A stretch of 64,000 nucleotides of DNA from Candolleomyces eurysporus (Eukaryota; Basidiomycota; Agaricomycetes; Agaricales; Psathyrellaceae). The translations under genes and the position numbers were made by a program. The notes under the pieces were generated by a model, which saw only the letters and a list, made by a program, of their open reading frames with translations, did not search any database and was not told the origin of the DNA. The stretch covers positions 1-64,000 of the forward strand of contig JANBPK010000864.1 of the NCBI GenBank assembly GCA_027579435.1, read 5' to 3'. The first letter of the stretch is position 1. Each line of letters starts with the position of its first letter. Shown in pieces: positions 11,932 through 25,100 of the stretch.

Positions 11932-13360
11932 CTACTGGTACACTCGCAAAGCAGCGAAATCGAAGTACGCTTCACGGAAGGCTGCCGGGTTATTGTTCAC
12001 GAAATCTGGTCAACATGCGACATTAAACAGCCCGTCCTTGATAATTTGTACGATGAAGGGGACTCACCAACGCAAGTGGATGGGCACCCAGATTGACCGT
12101 AAACGCTTCCAGCCCAGTCACCGCCTGTTGGCATTTAGAATTGAGCGAAAACTGATGTTCAGGCGTAGAACGGGCACGTACAGAGCGTCAAGTTGATAAT
12201 GATATTGTGATCACCGAAGTGCCGCCTCAAATCACACTGCGTGTTCGGGAAGTGGGCAGCCGGTACCCCCTAGAAAGCATCACACCACTCCTTCAGTAAC
12301 GTATTAAAGCATTCACGGTTCTGGAAAGATGGAACTCACCCAACTATCCGTAACGACTACCGCCCCACCGTACCTCACATCTGGTGGCACACTCCCACTG
12401 TTTCTCGGCCAGAACCACACCCTGATAGATTCATCGTTTCGTTCTACAGCGTACCAGCCTCCTCCGTTACGGTTAAACAGGGGACCGTAGCTTTCGAGTG
12501 TGGGGTACGTAACTCCGCAGCCGGTGTTCCCGTTCACAGCTGCGTCGCAATCTAACTGGCCATTTGTTCTATCAAGGGTACAACAATCAATTCATGTTTA
12601 GTGGGCTCGAGAGGCGGACCCACCCAGTCTGAGTCCTTCCAGAATCCGGCATCGTGCATCCAGGGCCGGTATGCAAGGTCGAGGCGTTGGGCACTTGGTC
12701 GTTCACACCTTCAACAATATCCACTTCGCCTGCATTAGGCCAGTTGACCTCGTCTGTTTCCCAGATCGCCGGCCAAGTTCTGGATTGCGATGGACGTTAA
12801 CAATCCACATCATCGAGATGCTAAATCAAGCTGTTTACGCACCCACAGCCCTGAGGGATATGCCTGAGGTCGAACCTAATTATGGGCGTTAGCAACGTAT
12901 ATCAATATTCGCGATCTGAAATGTGGCGCAACTCACACAGCAACATGGGTCGTATACGTCTTCTTCGTGCGTATACGCACAGAAGCCCTCCCGGGTCCCA
13001 ATGGATTCAATACGGTCCGATCATCAGCGCGCAAAACGAACGAATTTCTTGAAGCGTAGGTCAAGTTTAGCTTTCGAGCGGTTTGCTGGTCGACATATTG
13101 CCTAAAATATTCGATATCCGAGGTTAGAGCGCCACAATCATGATCAAGGGTGAAAGTCGCTGTAGACGGTGCACTCACACTCGACCATGCGTCGGGTCTT
13201 CGATAGCTTGCCATTCAAAGGCGTCAAAGAATGCACCCCCAACAACATTATCTCTAAGGTGGTACGTTTCTCCGTGCACACCCTTGACAATAAAGCTCAT
13301 CAGGGATGCTGTCAAGAGGAGGGCCTTGAGTAAGTTGGAGGACAGTGTTTTGGGAATCAT
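11932..13360 (-). CDS. GH16 endo-1,3(4)-beta-glucanase (laminarinase), copy B
   Basis: Same family and role as copy A. Eight exons: 13360-13179, 13101-12937, 12875-12843, 12779-12624, 12568-12340, 12269-12182, 12124-12068, 12005-11932. They sum to 984 nt, giving 327 residues in one frame. A signal peptide (LLKALLLTASLMSFIVKGVHG) precedes TYHLRDNVVGGAFFDAFEWQ. The catalytic motif is GEVDIVEGVNDQ in exon 4. Exon 5 has NGGGWYAVER and RVWFWPRNSGSVP. Cysteine-containing GDWAGSVYGQSGCPSTCV and VNNNPAAFREAYFDFAALRV close the protein. There is no sign of damage. Tandem position implies origin by unequal crossing over from a neighbour. Confidence 0.94.
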
Positions 13361-13418
13361 GTCGATCCCTGAGTATAGTGACAGAATATGAGGGAGGTGG
13401 GTTCAGAGGGGATGAGCT

Positions 13419-13424
13419 TTTATA
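13419..13424 (-). promoter_or_regulatory. TATA box of GH16 copy B
   Basis: TATAAA read on the minus strand within TTTATAAAAGC, about 60 nt upstream of the ATG at 13360, a typical core-promoter distance. Inferred from sequence and spacing. Confidence 0.45.
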
Positions 13425-13429
13425 AACTC

Positions 13430-14348
13430 AATTTGCTCTACAACTCACCCTTTTATACCGACAATTCACCTACAATGAAAACGCCTGGATACCACCATTT
13501 CGGCTGTGAGAGAGACTGAGAAACGTTCATCGATTAGTTGCGATGGAAGTTGGATACAGATAGTCAAGAGACTGCCTAGTCTGTGCATTCCATGCTACTT
13601 ACCAAACAACGCGACGGTCACAGCGTGATGAGCATATGGGTCCTAAATGCGGTACCAGACGGTACTTTGCGTTTCGGAGGTCGCAACTTATACTTGCAGT
13701 GCTACATCACGTTGGAATTCTTGAAGGTATCAGGTGAAAAGCCTGATAAGTAACCAGAAGAGGATATCAAGTGCGGGACTGTGAACTTACATGCTGGACA
13801 GATGACTTGTAAAGCAGCATGAAATCTCGCCTATCAAGTGAAGTCACAGTCGACCATGAGCATCTCGTCACCTGAGTAGAAGGAGAAGGCCGCGAGGACC
13901 GGTCGGGCGATGCTTCGCGGGTGGCTGGATACCGGCCGCACTGGTTATGCTGAACGGCAAGTAATTCGGTATCACAATGAAACCTGAAAACGGAAAGTAA
14001 AGCGTTGCATCAAATTAAGAAATGGTAACCAACGGGACTTCGTGAAATATATCTGAGAAGTCGACCTCGGAGGCCGTATGATTATGTTGATTTTTCTGAT
14101 TTCATGAGCGCTTGTCGTCTGCAGAGCCAGTCATGACCTCAAGACCGCAAAAGGACTTCTAGATTCGACTCAGAACCTGCAGATGCGGACAGCTTACTTG
14201 ACTGTTGAATACACGATGAGTAAGATAGGAATGGTACAAGATAGAAAGCTAAGTCTCACCTTCCGGCCCACAGAAGCTACCGAAGCGGAAAAATTCCCAT
14301 ATGCTCGGTCTTAGAACAATGAAAAAATCTAGGTTCCATTTCGCGAAG
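13430..14348. other. Spacer between GH16 copies B and C
   Basis: About 900 bases upstream of copy B. It should contain the copy B promoter. No coding frame of interest, no tRNA and no repeat was seen. Confidence 0.4.
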
Positions 14349-15755
14349 CTATGTATACACCCGCAATGCAGCGAAATCGAAATACGCATCCCTGAATGCT
14401 TCGGGATTGTTATTCACATAATCTAAATGGGAGAGCGTTATCAGGAAGCACTGCCGGACGTAGATCAAGCACATACCGACGCAGGTTGAAGGACATCCAG
14501 ATTGAGGGTAGACGCCTCCCGCCCAGTCTCCACCTGCAATTTTTGAATGAGCATTGGTCCAAAGAAGCGATATCATGAACACAGGAAGCTACCCACAGAA
14601 AGTGAGGTTTATTATTATATGATGTTCCTTAAAATGCTGGCTGAAATCGCAGTGCGTCGTCGGGTAGTGTGCAGCTGGCGTTCCCTGGACGACAGTGGTG
14701 AATAGTAGTCTCGATTAGAAGGGTGCAAGATCGGACTGACCCATGACTTCGGATCTACTCTCCTCCCACCAAACTTGACATCCTTCGGGACTCGCTTCCC
14801 CGCATGACCACCAAGCTCTGTTCTACGATGATGGCCACTGCCATGACCGTGATCATGCCGATGCTCCCTAGCCCAGAACCAAATCTTAATACCCTCCTCG
14901 TCACTCCGCTCCATAGCAAACCACCCGCCCCCGTTCGCATTAAACGGAGGACCAAAGCTTGGGGGGGATGATGGAAACTTGACCGTACATCCGGTGTTGT
15001 AGTTGACGGCTGCATCACAGTCTAGCTGACCTGCGGTCCTGGATTTAAATGAGGTGTTAGTTTGACCTTCGGGATGCTATGGGTTAGACGGAGAGATAGT
15101 GACGAACTTACCCTGTATGGGTACGACCTTCCTGAGGAGGCATCATACATCCCGGGCCTGTGTGCAGAGCAGCAGCGTTCGGTACCGCGTTATTAACGCC
15201 TTCCACGATGTCCACTTCTCCATCGTTGGGCCAGTTGCCGATGGCAGTTTCCCAAATCGCTGGCCATGTTCCGCAGCCTTGGGGCATGTGCCGTAGGTCA
15301 ACTCTAGGTCGAGAGACAAAAATCCAATTAGCATAAGAGGAGAGAGTACATGGAAGCTCGGAACGTACACCACAACATGCTTCTTGTACACCTTCTTCGA
15401 CATAATTCTGGCGGACATCCTCCCAGGTCCGTCAGGCTGAAGAGTCTTCTGATAGTCTCCCCGAAGAATGAACGTATCCTTCGTTGCATAGGTTAAGTTG
15501 TGGCTAATTGAGGTGACCTTGTCGACATATTGCCTGCAATATGATTGTACAAACCGTCAGCTTGAGAAATATTAAGAAAGAGAAGACATACACTCTTCCA
15601 TGAGTCGGATCCGCTATAGCCTGCCAGTCAAAGGCATGATAGAACTCGTACCCTGCAATTTCATTGTCCAGGGTATACGACGTTCCCTTCACCCCGGCTG
15701 GCGCGAAAGATACTGCCAGCGCGACGAGGGTGGACACGTAGCGAAGATTCACCAT
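14349..15755 (-). CDS. GH16 endo-1,3(4)-beta-glucanase (laminarinase), copy C with His-rich loop
   Basis: Third tandem GH16 gene, ATG at 15755, stop at 14351-14349. A signal peptide (VSTLVALAVSFAPAGVKG) precedes TSYTLDNEIAGYEFYHAFDW and the shared DPTHGRV junction. The catalytic motif is GEVDIVEGVNNAVPNAAALH, with both Glu and the Asp present. It differs from A and B by an insertion between the WFWA block and VPKDVKFGG: about 22 extra residues rich in His, Gly and Arg (RHDHGHGSGHHRR around 14870-14830), on the same exon. The remaining blocks (GDWAGGVYPQSGCPSTCV, VNNNPEAFRDAYFDFAALRV) are normal, so the enzyme is probably functional. The loop could affect substrate or metal binding, which is speculation. 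Confidence 0.92.
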
Positions 15756-18700
15756 GACCTTGGACGTGGCAAGAGGGAAATGGAGGCATCATCTAGTGCG
15801 ATGGAATGCTTTTTGACCTAGGAGGGATACAATATTCGGATCGTACGTTTGAAACTAGACAGCAAGCGTCAGCCGAATAAAAGCCTAAGTAGTGAAAATA
15901 CGTAAAAAGACGCACTTCGGTCCTCCGTCAAGTAAGCTTGGGAGTAGGGCAGCTGCAAGAGCTCGTTTGGTTCCCTCCAAATGAGTGGTGGTCATCGATG
16001 GTTGTGGTCTCAATCCAGGTCCTTCTGTCGTTGAAATTCCCTGGGTTAGGGGCTCGGGCCGCCAGAATGAGTCCCGGCCCGATGTCCATACGCTCTCTGC
16101 GTCTGAGCTGGTCCTCGAATAACCCTTGAAGCCGGCTGCGCCGCAACGCCCGCTACTTGGAATCGGGAGGTCGTTCAAATATATAATGAAATATCAGAAA
16201 GCATGATTACCACATCTACTATGAATCCACGGATGTTAGAAAGTAAGAAGAAAAAAACATCAATCACTTGTATCATCGTACGCCATGAATCAAATGTCTT
16301 CCTCTTCTACCTCCCCCTCTTGCCTAGCCATTCGCTTTGGCAAAACATCTCCATTCAGCACCTGTGGAACAGCAGCCAACGCTTTCTTTGCTACGTAGTT
16401 CGTAATGTAGTACACCACTCTGAAAGTAAGGGGTAAAGTAGCGTGTTGAACAGCGTCAAAAGGGCGTGTCGTTCCGGCTGGTCACGTCGAGGTTAGCGTG
16501 GGGGAACACGTTGGTCCCTTGATCGTTATTCCGCTGGAAAAGGTGGCGACGAGAACAGGCCAGCTTTTATTATTTTGGGAATATGTGTAATTTCTAAGGT
16601 AGAAAGGATACGTTGATGTTTATTTGCACATAGAGGTGGATGTGGATGCTGAAAATGTGGGAATGAGTTACTAGGTAAAGTGAAAAATGCTGATTAAGCA
16701 CAAGGAGGGGGGGGGTACTAAAGACCCGCTACTAAAGTAGCGGGCATTCATCCTCTTGCAGACCAGCCGCAGACCTGATTGATTTCTTTGGTTGTGAACC
16801 TTCCATTAGTTATAAGGAGCTGCTCACAATATTCCAATGTCTCGCGACACTTGAAAGGCCTCCATTGATAATGGCGAGCTCCTTGAACCATTGGGAGTCG
16901 TGTTCGACCTCGCATCCAAGGGGTCAGGATCCGCCTTCAATGGTACTCGAACGCAAGAAAAGAAGAATGTACACACAGAACACTCAGTCAGAGCTATGTT
17001 AGCATTACGACAATCGTTCAGAGGATTAATTCGAGTCGGAGTCCCAACAACGAAAGTAGTCCACTTCGGCTCGGAGGACGGACNAAAAAAGGTCTAGCAA
17101 GGAGAATTTGCCCATCAAAGACTTTGGCAAGAAAATACCCAGTTGCACCCTTTGCAGCACCCCTAACCCTGACATCGATGGTTTGAATGCGTTCCCTGGG
17201 AGAAGGATACTCATCGGAAGGATAGCCAAGTGGACCGTCGTCTTTGTGCTTTATGGTGATGTTGGTCAGAACTAAGATTCGTCATGAATACGTTGGATGC
17301 CGGCCATCTCAGCCACCGCAAAGCTGCGATTCCACCAAATTGAGCACCACTAATATCGACTGTATCCATAGCTAGGCCCGGGGCCATCACAGTTGTCGGG
17401 CAGCTGGAATTGAAGATGCTGTGAACTGGCCAAAGGATTGTAGAGGAAGGCTATAGAATGACGAGTGTAATTCAACGGGGTCTCCAAAATTGCCCTTACC
17501 CTCAATGCTGTCGATGCTCGAGCAAGTTACCGACTGCAAAAATGCATACCAGTCAGGAGAACCTCGTGAACGTCTGGTGCGAGCTGTAGATGCTTACCGA
17601 ATGGCAGGTTAAGTGCTTGCAACCTCCCAACATCGCTGAATCCAAGAAGACGCTGGAGAGCACATCCAGACCAGGAAAGATAGGAACCAGCTGCTCCGTA
17701 GTTTCAGCTTCGCGGAATGACTATCTTCTCGATGGTTGTCCTCTTGATAGCCAGCCCAGGGCCGTCCAACGCCAATTAGTTGGCAGGATCCACGCGAATC
17801 ATAATGACATTTTGAAGCCAGGATGCGTTTTGCAGCGTACCGTAAAAAATCATGTCGTCTCCTTGAGTTCAGACCTGGAATAGTGCACAGTTCCATATCG
17901 CACCCTTGAACGGCCGGTGTCAGCCTGTCACACACGAGGTCAGAAATGCGCGCTCAGCGACGAATGAATGAATGCACGACCTTCTCAAAAATTCTTATCC
18001 GAGTCAGGATCATAACAGGCGAGGTCCACCACCTTAACCATATCGCAGATATACGGAGCGTCCCAGAGGGTCGATAGATGCTTCACCCTTCAAATCCTGG
18101 CTGCAAAGACGGAGCTGAAAAAATAGTTCTTGTTGAGAATAGAAAAGGAAAACCTCGTCGACCGGAGAACATTGGTTCAATCGTTCCCTGGCTTTCTTTC
18201 TCCTCCGGACGTGTGAGAGGACCGTATCTTAGAGCAAGTCCTTTCGCGATCTTCCCGATTATTCCATTTGGCAGATTTCGCCTGGGGAGGATGCACTGTA
18301 CATACAGTCAGAATCATCCATGATGAAGAACAGAGGTGAGGGGAGAGGGATTAAGATGAATGTCCTCCGGTGTGTTCCTTCTGCGTTTCCGTTCCTCAAG
18401 CCCACCTTCAACCAGCATTCTAACAGCCGGTTCAGTGTGCTTCTCCATGCCTCGTACGATATCCTCGCACTAGCGACCTATTGGCCCACCAGCAATCGGA
18501 GTACTATCGAATGGATTATAAATGGTTCAATGGGTGCGCTACTGGATAAATGCATAGTGCTAGGTAATACGATGGGTTGGCTGCCGTTGAACGCTGAGCG
18601 AGGCAGACAGGCAATGTTGATAGGGTGGGGTGGAAGCTGCAGCTGAAGAAGAGAGAAGAGTAAAGGAGGGAAAAGCTCGGAGGCCGTAAATAAAGGTCGT

Positions 18701-18841
18701 ATCATGAATCATGGTCGTAAAGGTACGTATGTGTATATCTGCATCATACGCAGATAAAGCACGTATGGATGTCCGAAGAGCACCACGTATATGAAAGTGG
18801 TGCTTAGCCAAGGCACGAAGTGCTCGTGAACGAGGGGGAGT
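15756..18841. other. 3-kb stretch without a supported gene
   Basis: Includes the promoter side of GH16 copy C. Short open frames (15885-16178 minus, 17590-17883 plus, 17609-17935 minus, 18320-18646 plus) lack recognisable domains or linked exons. A perfect 9-bp hairpin with a 2-nt loop is at 16725-16744 after a G run. An ambiguous base at 17084 abuts an A run. Confidence 0.4.
16725..16744. repeat. Short perfect palindrome (hairpin)
   Basis: CCCGCTACT and AGTAGCGGG flank two A residues, giving a 9-bp perfect stem. It follows a run of nine G. Could be a transcript terminator-like fold or chance. Confidence 0.5.
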
Positions 18842-21800
18842 TTACCCTAACACCATCCCATCCTCCCTTTCCCTCCTCTCTTCCACATCATCACCCCTCC
18901 TCTGCTGCTGGTGCCGTGAAGGAACATCACCAGCTCTCAACGCCATTGTCCCAGCACTTGAAGGAGTAATTGTCTCTGCTCTCCTCCTCATCGTCCCAGT
19001 CTGGCTTCCCGTCACCGTCGCACCATGCGGGGATGTTGGACTATGCATGGGCACTGAATCCCCACCCAAGATCGAATGGAACATCGACGCTCTCCCATGC
19101 CCCTGGGCTGCCGCAGCCCTCTGCGTTGGTATTGTCAACGGATCAGGCATAGTTCTCGGAGGATGATGTGCCGTAGGCTGCAACGTCCGATCCCTCGACA
19201 TACCCTCAGCTCTGGGCGGTAAGGGCGTAGGCGCAGTCACGACCCCTTGCCTCGCATCCGAGATGGTTATGTTGGATGCAGTCGACCGAGCAGCTCTGCG
19301 CTGTTCTCGATCTCGATCTCGATCGCGATCTCTCCTCTCCCTCCTCGCAGTCGCGGTACCAGGCACAGAGACGGTGACAGGCACAGCACCACCCCTCGTT
19401 CCATCCTGGTTGATGGTGATCCCTCGATGATACCGCTGCCTCATCCCTGAATTGGCTGGACGATCGTCATCGTCCTCTTCTTCGTGTCCTCTATGCCTCT
19501 CCCCATCGGGTCCACGTTGATTGGAATGAGAATGCGAGTGAGAACTCGACGAGTCCTTGGTGCTACACCAAAACCTGTGTCCTTCGCTCCACGCCGTACT
19601 CTGACACTCCTTCCCGCAATATTTGGCTTTTCTGCAGCGTCGACATTTGGCAAATTCGCGGGGATAGGATTCCCATCGTCCGCAGAGCACTGTGAGAGGT
19701 AACCCCATAGTCAGCCTTGCAAGTCACAAAGAAAGAGAGAAGATCACTCACTATTAGCACATTGCCTGATCCCGCCTCTCGTTTCGTCCTTCCGACATGC
19801 ATTCCTCATAATAACACCAGCCCAATACTGGATCTCCTCCGGAAGCTCTTGTGGTCCCTGATACTGACTTCCTCCTCCGTCATTCGTCGACGTCGAGGAG
19901 GCAGATGCGATCTCAGAACTCGAGGGTTTGAACGTGAACCTCTCGACAAGCGAAAAGACATTCGTCTGCCTGAGCGGTGTCGCTTGTTGCGGGACAGTAG
20001 AGGGTCCAGGGACGGCAGGGTTGGCCGTGGAGGGCGGCTGCGACGATGATGAAGCCTTCTCCTTGCCTCGTGAACTTCCCGTCAAATTCCCAGCCAAATT
20101 CCTCAAATAGTTCTGCGCAGTCCCGATCCCACTCGTGACCTCCTTGACCTTTTCCTTCACGTCTTTTTCTTTCTCCTTCTCCTTCCCATTCGACGCCGCG
20201 GTGGTGGTACCCCACCTGGAGCCAGACGCAGCGTTGCCAGAGCCACTGGCAGCCGCAGGGTGGAATGAGACCCGAGGCTTGTAGAACGCCTGTCTCACAT
20301 GCGGGTACTTGCTCAGATATGCAAGCAGTTGAAGTCCAAAGAGCACATCTTCGTCTCGATAGGGACCTGGTGTCTGGCCAGAGGACGCTGAGGTCGTAGC
20401 CGGTTCGGTGGTGGTCGAGTCTCTTGTGTTGGTGCGAGCGGCCGGGAAGGTAGTCGTGGTGGCGGGAGTAAGGTTGATCGTAGCAGCACGAGCAGGTCCG
20501 GGGCTGAAATCATGCGGGCGTATCGTGTCTCTCCTCCCAACAACGCCTACCATCGGGGTAGGAGCTTCATGCGGCAACCCAACGATCCCTGCTCGTGGGG
20601 TCACATCGGGTGCCTCGACTGTCGTCCTCATCGTAGGAACAACCGGATCTTGTACCAGCGGATCCNGGGGTGACCGTCATCTCCCTATCGGGGGGAAGGC
20701 CAGCCGTGTTCATGAGCCCGATGGCCCCAGGCGCACCAGGTGGCGCGCCCATCGCGAAATCGTCGTTGTTTGTGACCGAGGCCTCCACCATACCCATACC
20801 CATCTCCATCCCGTCATCGACCCCGGCAACCTCGACGACGTCACCCATGCCGACACCTTCTGGATTAGACCCTCCTCCTTGATTGATGATTATGTGGGCG
20901 TCGGGTCCTTGAACTTCGTGCTCATTGTTGGGGATGCCGAGGTTATGCCGGTGCTGGACGGTAGAGTGTCGACGATGCCGAGATGTGTTGGTGGTCGACG
21001 CAGATGGACCGTCCATGTCCATCATATCGGGTTCTCCGTCGTCCTCAGTTTCTGTCTCTGCTCTCGAGTTGTCCGTCGATGGTACTGGAGAGGTGTTGCG
21101 ACCACCCCGAGCTTGTTCGGGACGAGCCAACAACGTGCCCGAGCGGTCTCGTGCTGGGATGACGACCGACGATGTACCAGTAGGAGTGCCCGATCCCAGG
21201 GGAGTGGCAGCGATCGAGTTGTCGGTGGACATGTCGGTGTCGCTGTTGGCACCGGGGGTGGATGTATGAGAGGGTGAGACGTCCATCGAGTCGTCAGCCC
21301 CGCGCCGCTGCTCCATCTGCAATTGCCTCTGCAATGCCCTCTGGAGCTGAGCCGCCTCCTCCCGCTGCCTCTGCTCCATCTGGGCCAGTTTCCTCGCATT
21401 CCGTTGCTCCCGGGTCTCCCTCGGAACGCCAGTCACACTCGCACTAGGTCCGACGGCAAACCCCTTACTCGCCAACCAAGCTTCGAGGACGCAGCCTACG
21501 ACATCGAGTGTTCCAGCTTGCACCACACGAGTACGGATCTGCTCACTTCCCCTAACACCGATGTTCACGACGCATTGAAAGGCCAGCGAGAAGCGATACG
21601 CAGCATGTTTGTCGAACGAGGTGGGGTTCAATGTTGGAGCAGGTTTGGGGGGTCGGGCGTTAGGTGGAGTGAGGCCATAGATCGAGGCTGGGTTCTCTGG
21701 GGGCGTCGGCGACATGCAATATTCATGCAGCATGCGGACAAGACGCTCTAGCCCTCCGTCTTGAGTCATTATTTCGCGAATCCGGGGAGAGGTGGACGTC

Positions 21801-21996
21801 AGGTAGACGAGATGGGTAAGCGAGTTGAACAGTGGCAGCGGCGCCGATGTGTCCAGCGCTGCAAAAAATCGAAATAAATCTCGCGAATTCCTGGAAAATT
21901 GACCACAATCTACGCACCTCGCCTATCGTACATTTGGGTGTTTATGCAGACACATGCTTTATTCTGGTTCGGAAAACAGTGGTTGGATTCTCGCAT
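18842..21996 (-). CDS. MUB1/SamB-like MYND zinc-finger protein
   Basis: Homologue of yeast Mub1 and Aspergillus SamB. Yeast Mub1 acts with Ubr2 and Rad6 in ubiquitylation (Rpn4 turnover), and SamB affects fungal morphogenesis. Exons are 21996-21918, 21858-19752 and 19689-18842. The N-terminus aligns by eye with SamB: MRESNHCFPNQNKACV, MYDRRALDTSAPLPLFNSL, IREIMTQDGGLERLVRML, and FQCVVNIGVRGSEQIRTRVV. The long middle is low-complexity, with QRQREEAAQLQRALQ coiled-coil-like sequence. A MYND finger near residues 730-770 shows CRRCRKAKYCGKECQ and HRFWC. An Arg/Asp/Glu-rich tail with RDRDRDRDRE follows. The n at 20666 shifts the frame; dropping it makes the exons total 3033 nt (1010 residues), so it is probably a base-calling error, not a mutation. 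Confidence 0.9.
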
Positions 21997-22125
21997 TTGG
22001 AGGTCTCTGGTGATCAGCCAATATGAGAATCGCCACTCCACTGACTGCCCAAGCAGTTACTTACATATGGAAAAGCAGGTATTAAGGCCCCAAATTTCCT
22101 TGAGATTGCTGGCTGGTCGACGTGC

Positions 22126-22148
22126 GCCGTCGTCGTCGTCGTCGTCGG
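22126..22148. repeat. CGT trinucleotide microsatellite
   Basis: About seven CGT units followed by a GGT-rich stretch, 130 bases upstream of the MUB1/SamB start, so within its promoter or 5' leader. Confidence 0.7.
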
Positions 22149-25100
22149 CGGTGGTGGAGGGAAAGAGAAAGTTTGTCTTTGTTTACGCGCGCAGGCCTGT
22201 TTCCGTCAGCCACGCCTGCCGCAAGTCTGTTGTCTACCGCCACACAGCAACGCTTGAATATCAAGGATTTCTTATCCTTCAAACCTGCATTTGAACACGA
22301 GCTCCTCCAAAATAAATTGCCGTCAATGAGGACCCATTTTTCCTCTTTTTAAAAGGGTTCGAGTCAGGTGAGGTAGATGATCTAGGACGAGTCACAATTG
22401 CTGTTGCGATCGTTGCGATTTATGGGTATAAGATGGTCCAACCGGACTTTGGAACAAAAGGCTTTCAAATTCAACCCATTTATGATTCAATGAGGTGAGT
22501 AGTCATAGTTTATCCAAGCAGGCATCGGAATTTCGCTTATATCGAACTCGTAAGTTCGATGTTTAAGCCAGTCCGAGAGTGGTGAAGCGCGAATTACAGC
22601 TAATATTGCAATTTTGTGGGCCCAGACACGGAGCCGCGGCATGAAACTTAATAAGCTTCTCAATCCTTCCATGGATCAAAGGAGGTGCGTATCCAGGTTC
22701 TATCAAAACAAGCTACGGCATATGTCTGATATCGAACTTCCTTCTTACCCACAGGCATAGCTAGTTATGGCGCACCCGATTTTCCATCTAGACCGAGAGA
22801 CGTATTGGTGTTGATGTCACCAGACGGTAGACCAATTTCCAGAGACAGTTCTGGCACTCCAGAGCCGAGCTCCCTTCGCGAAACAGGCGGGCAATTCTAA
22901 CTGACGTCGACGTCACTGGAAAATTGTTGAAGCTGGTGAAGTCTGACCAAATAGTGCTGTAAGTCGACCCATCGCCCTCAAAACGTTATGGTTGCAGAAC
23001 ATCCGTCCCCACTTGCCAGCAAGACTTGCTGCTCCACTGACGAAGCCTTCGTATCGTTCATCAAGATTGTTTAACTATTGACTCAATCCCCGTTGACCAA
23101 TGCTCTCGCCAACGTACGTTTTGCCCTAGTCGAACGATGACATCTGCTATCGGTCTTGACGGGGTATTACAAGGGGCACGTTCAAGGCCGCTAACAGTCC
23201 CTCGGATTGTGTATCGAACTGCATAGTACCCAATCCCCAACTTCTATCCTCGTTTAAACTTGTGGTGGACGAGGGGTGGGTCTTGTCTTCGACTGTGCAT
23301 CAGCTTCTGTTTTATCTGTCTATTTGAATGACATCCAGATGTATCTACATCTAGGAAGTTCAACAACAGATATTCATTCCTCAATCCGACATGCAATTCG
23401 TTTGATGAACAGCAGATAGGAGGCAGAACGATGCGGATCGTCACAGCTCACGTTCATTGGTCGTTGGACAGCGTTGTTTCTGGAGACCTCGTTCCTCAGC
23501 CGGTCGGTTCATGATCTGAGTGGCTCCTGGAGTCGGTGCCATGAGGTGCGTGTCGATCGCGCCGAGCGTCTGGAAACCCTTGGTAGCGTTCGGTTCTAGG
23601 AAACACCATCGCAAACAAAGAGGGCGTTGTCGACATGGAGCAAGCTGACGAACCATCAGGCATTCCTGGTTGCTACCATATTTGTGTCGAAAGCAACCAT
23701 AGGCCACGACAAGGGGCTCTGTCTTGGCCTTGGAACTGAGTACCAACCGCGTTGGCCGGAGTGGGAAGTCGATATTGGTGCTGTTCCTGCTGGGAGAATC
23801 AGAGCCTTCTCTCCCATACGCCAGATGGACCCCAGACTGACGGGAGATTTACACCAGCCTCTTATTGCCCTGTGCCCACTGGCAGTAATGCGAAATCAAG
23901 ATACGTTTTTCACAAGCTCTCTGGTCTTGCACAACCCACGGTCAACGACATTGCCGTCAACCGCAAGTCTGTTTTCATTGTCCTGTCAATCCTGCTTTTT
24001 CGTTGATTGGAAGGCTGATGCAGGGAATGTAAATAGGACGAATTAAGGGACTGATCTATATTTTCTGCTCGTCATTCTTCCAGGATCTCAAATTTGAAAA
24101 TCCTAATGGAATAAATTCGCGGCTGCACTCAGCCAGGGTTCTTGAGCTTAGTATGCTACATACTATCTGGGACAATTCACGTCTCTGGTTGCCATCTGTC
24201 GCTATCGACAGCGTAAAGGAGAAGTTCGCCCAGTTTTTGGGGTTCTTGATCAGCATAGGTCTCCTGAAACTTGTGATACTGCGAAGTAACGATGCCGAGG
24301 CTAGGTGGGATCGGGAGCGAAGCTTTACGCTTTCTCTAGCAACCGTTCTGGTCAGCCCCAGTACTTTGCGATACCCTGACTTTATCAAGGCTCAGTTGGT
24401 CTGGGGACGTCTGAAGTGGTTGTGGCTATACTGGTTAAGACTTGAAAAACTCACTTGTGCTCAGCTACCAGCGTCAACAATTTGCTACCAGCTTGAAGGA
24501 ATTCGGCTTCGGAGCGGTCGAATTTCTCCCCATATGCTTCCGAAAATTGTCGGAGATAATTAGCTCGAGCGGTAGCGGAAGCAAAAAACACCCGTACCCA
24601 TCGCCAAATTGTCGTTCCCTCTCTGTGATCAAGGGCATCTCGCTTACCTTCGGCCAATCCGAATTCAAATTTCTCGGGCTGCGTACATCGGCTCTGGTAT
24701 GCAAGGCCTTTTCTTTCTCCATTAGTGAATATCTGGCTCTTTAAATGTCAAAAAAGACAACTCTGGTCGCTGGAAGGTCTGCCAAACCCTGTCTGAGGTC
24801 CGAGCTAGCTCATCGGGCTCTCCTACTGGCCATGGGATTTATCACTCCGGGGTATGCTCAAGAGCTTGTCACCGCCGAGAGTCGATTCGAGCAGAACTTT
24901 CCCCGACAACCTGATGATAGCGTCCCATGGTTCTCTACTGATGCGTCTGTGCGCTTTGAGGCGCGCAGCACCCTCCAGGCGGTGTCTGCGCTACGTGGCT
25001 CGGATCTGCGATTCGCCCTCGAGATGTGGCCGTCAGGAACCTTCAATGGCAAGAAATATAAATAGACCATCCTCTCATTCGATAATTTCGCCCAGAGACC

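Noticed and set aside
20408..21277. Long plus-strand frame opposite the MUB1/SamB gene
   Set aside because: Antisense shadow of a GC-rich low-complexity coding exon; the minus frame has clear homology and splice support.
23441..23746. Minus-strand frame with LGAIDTHLM, reminiscent of the PIF/Harbinger nuclease GAIDGTHI
   Set aside because: The Gly between Asp and Thr is missing, no other Harbinger motif follows, and there are no terminal repeats or TSD nearby.
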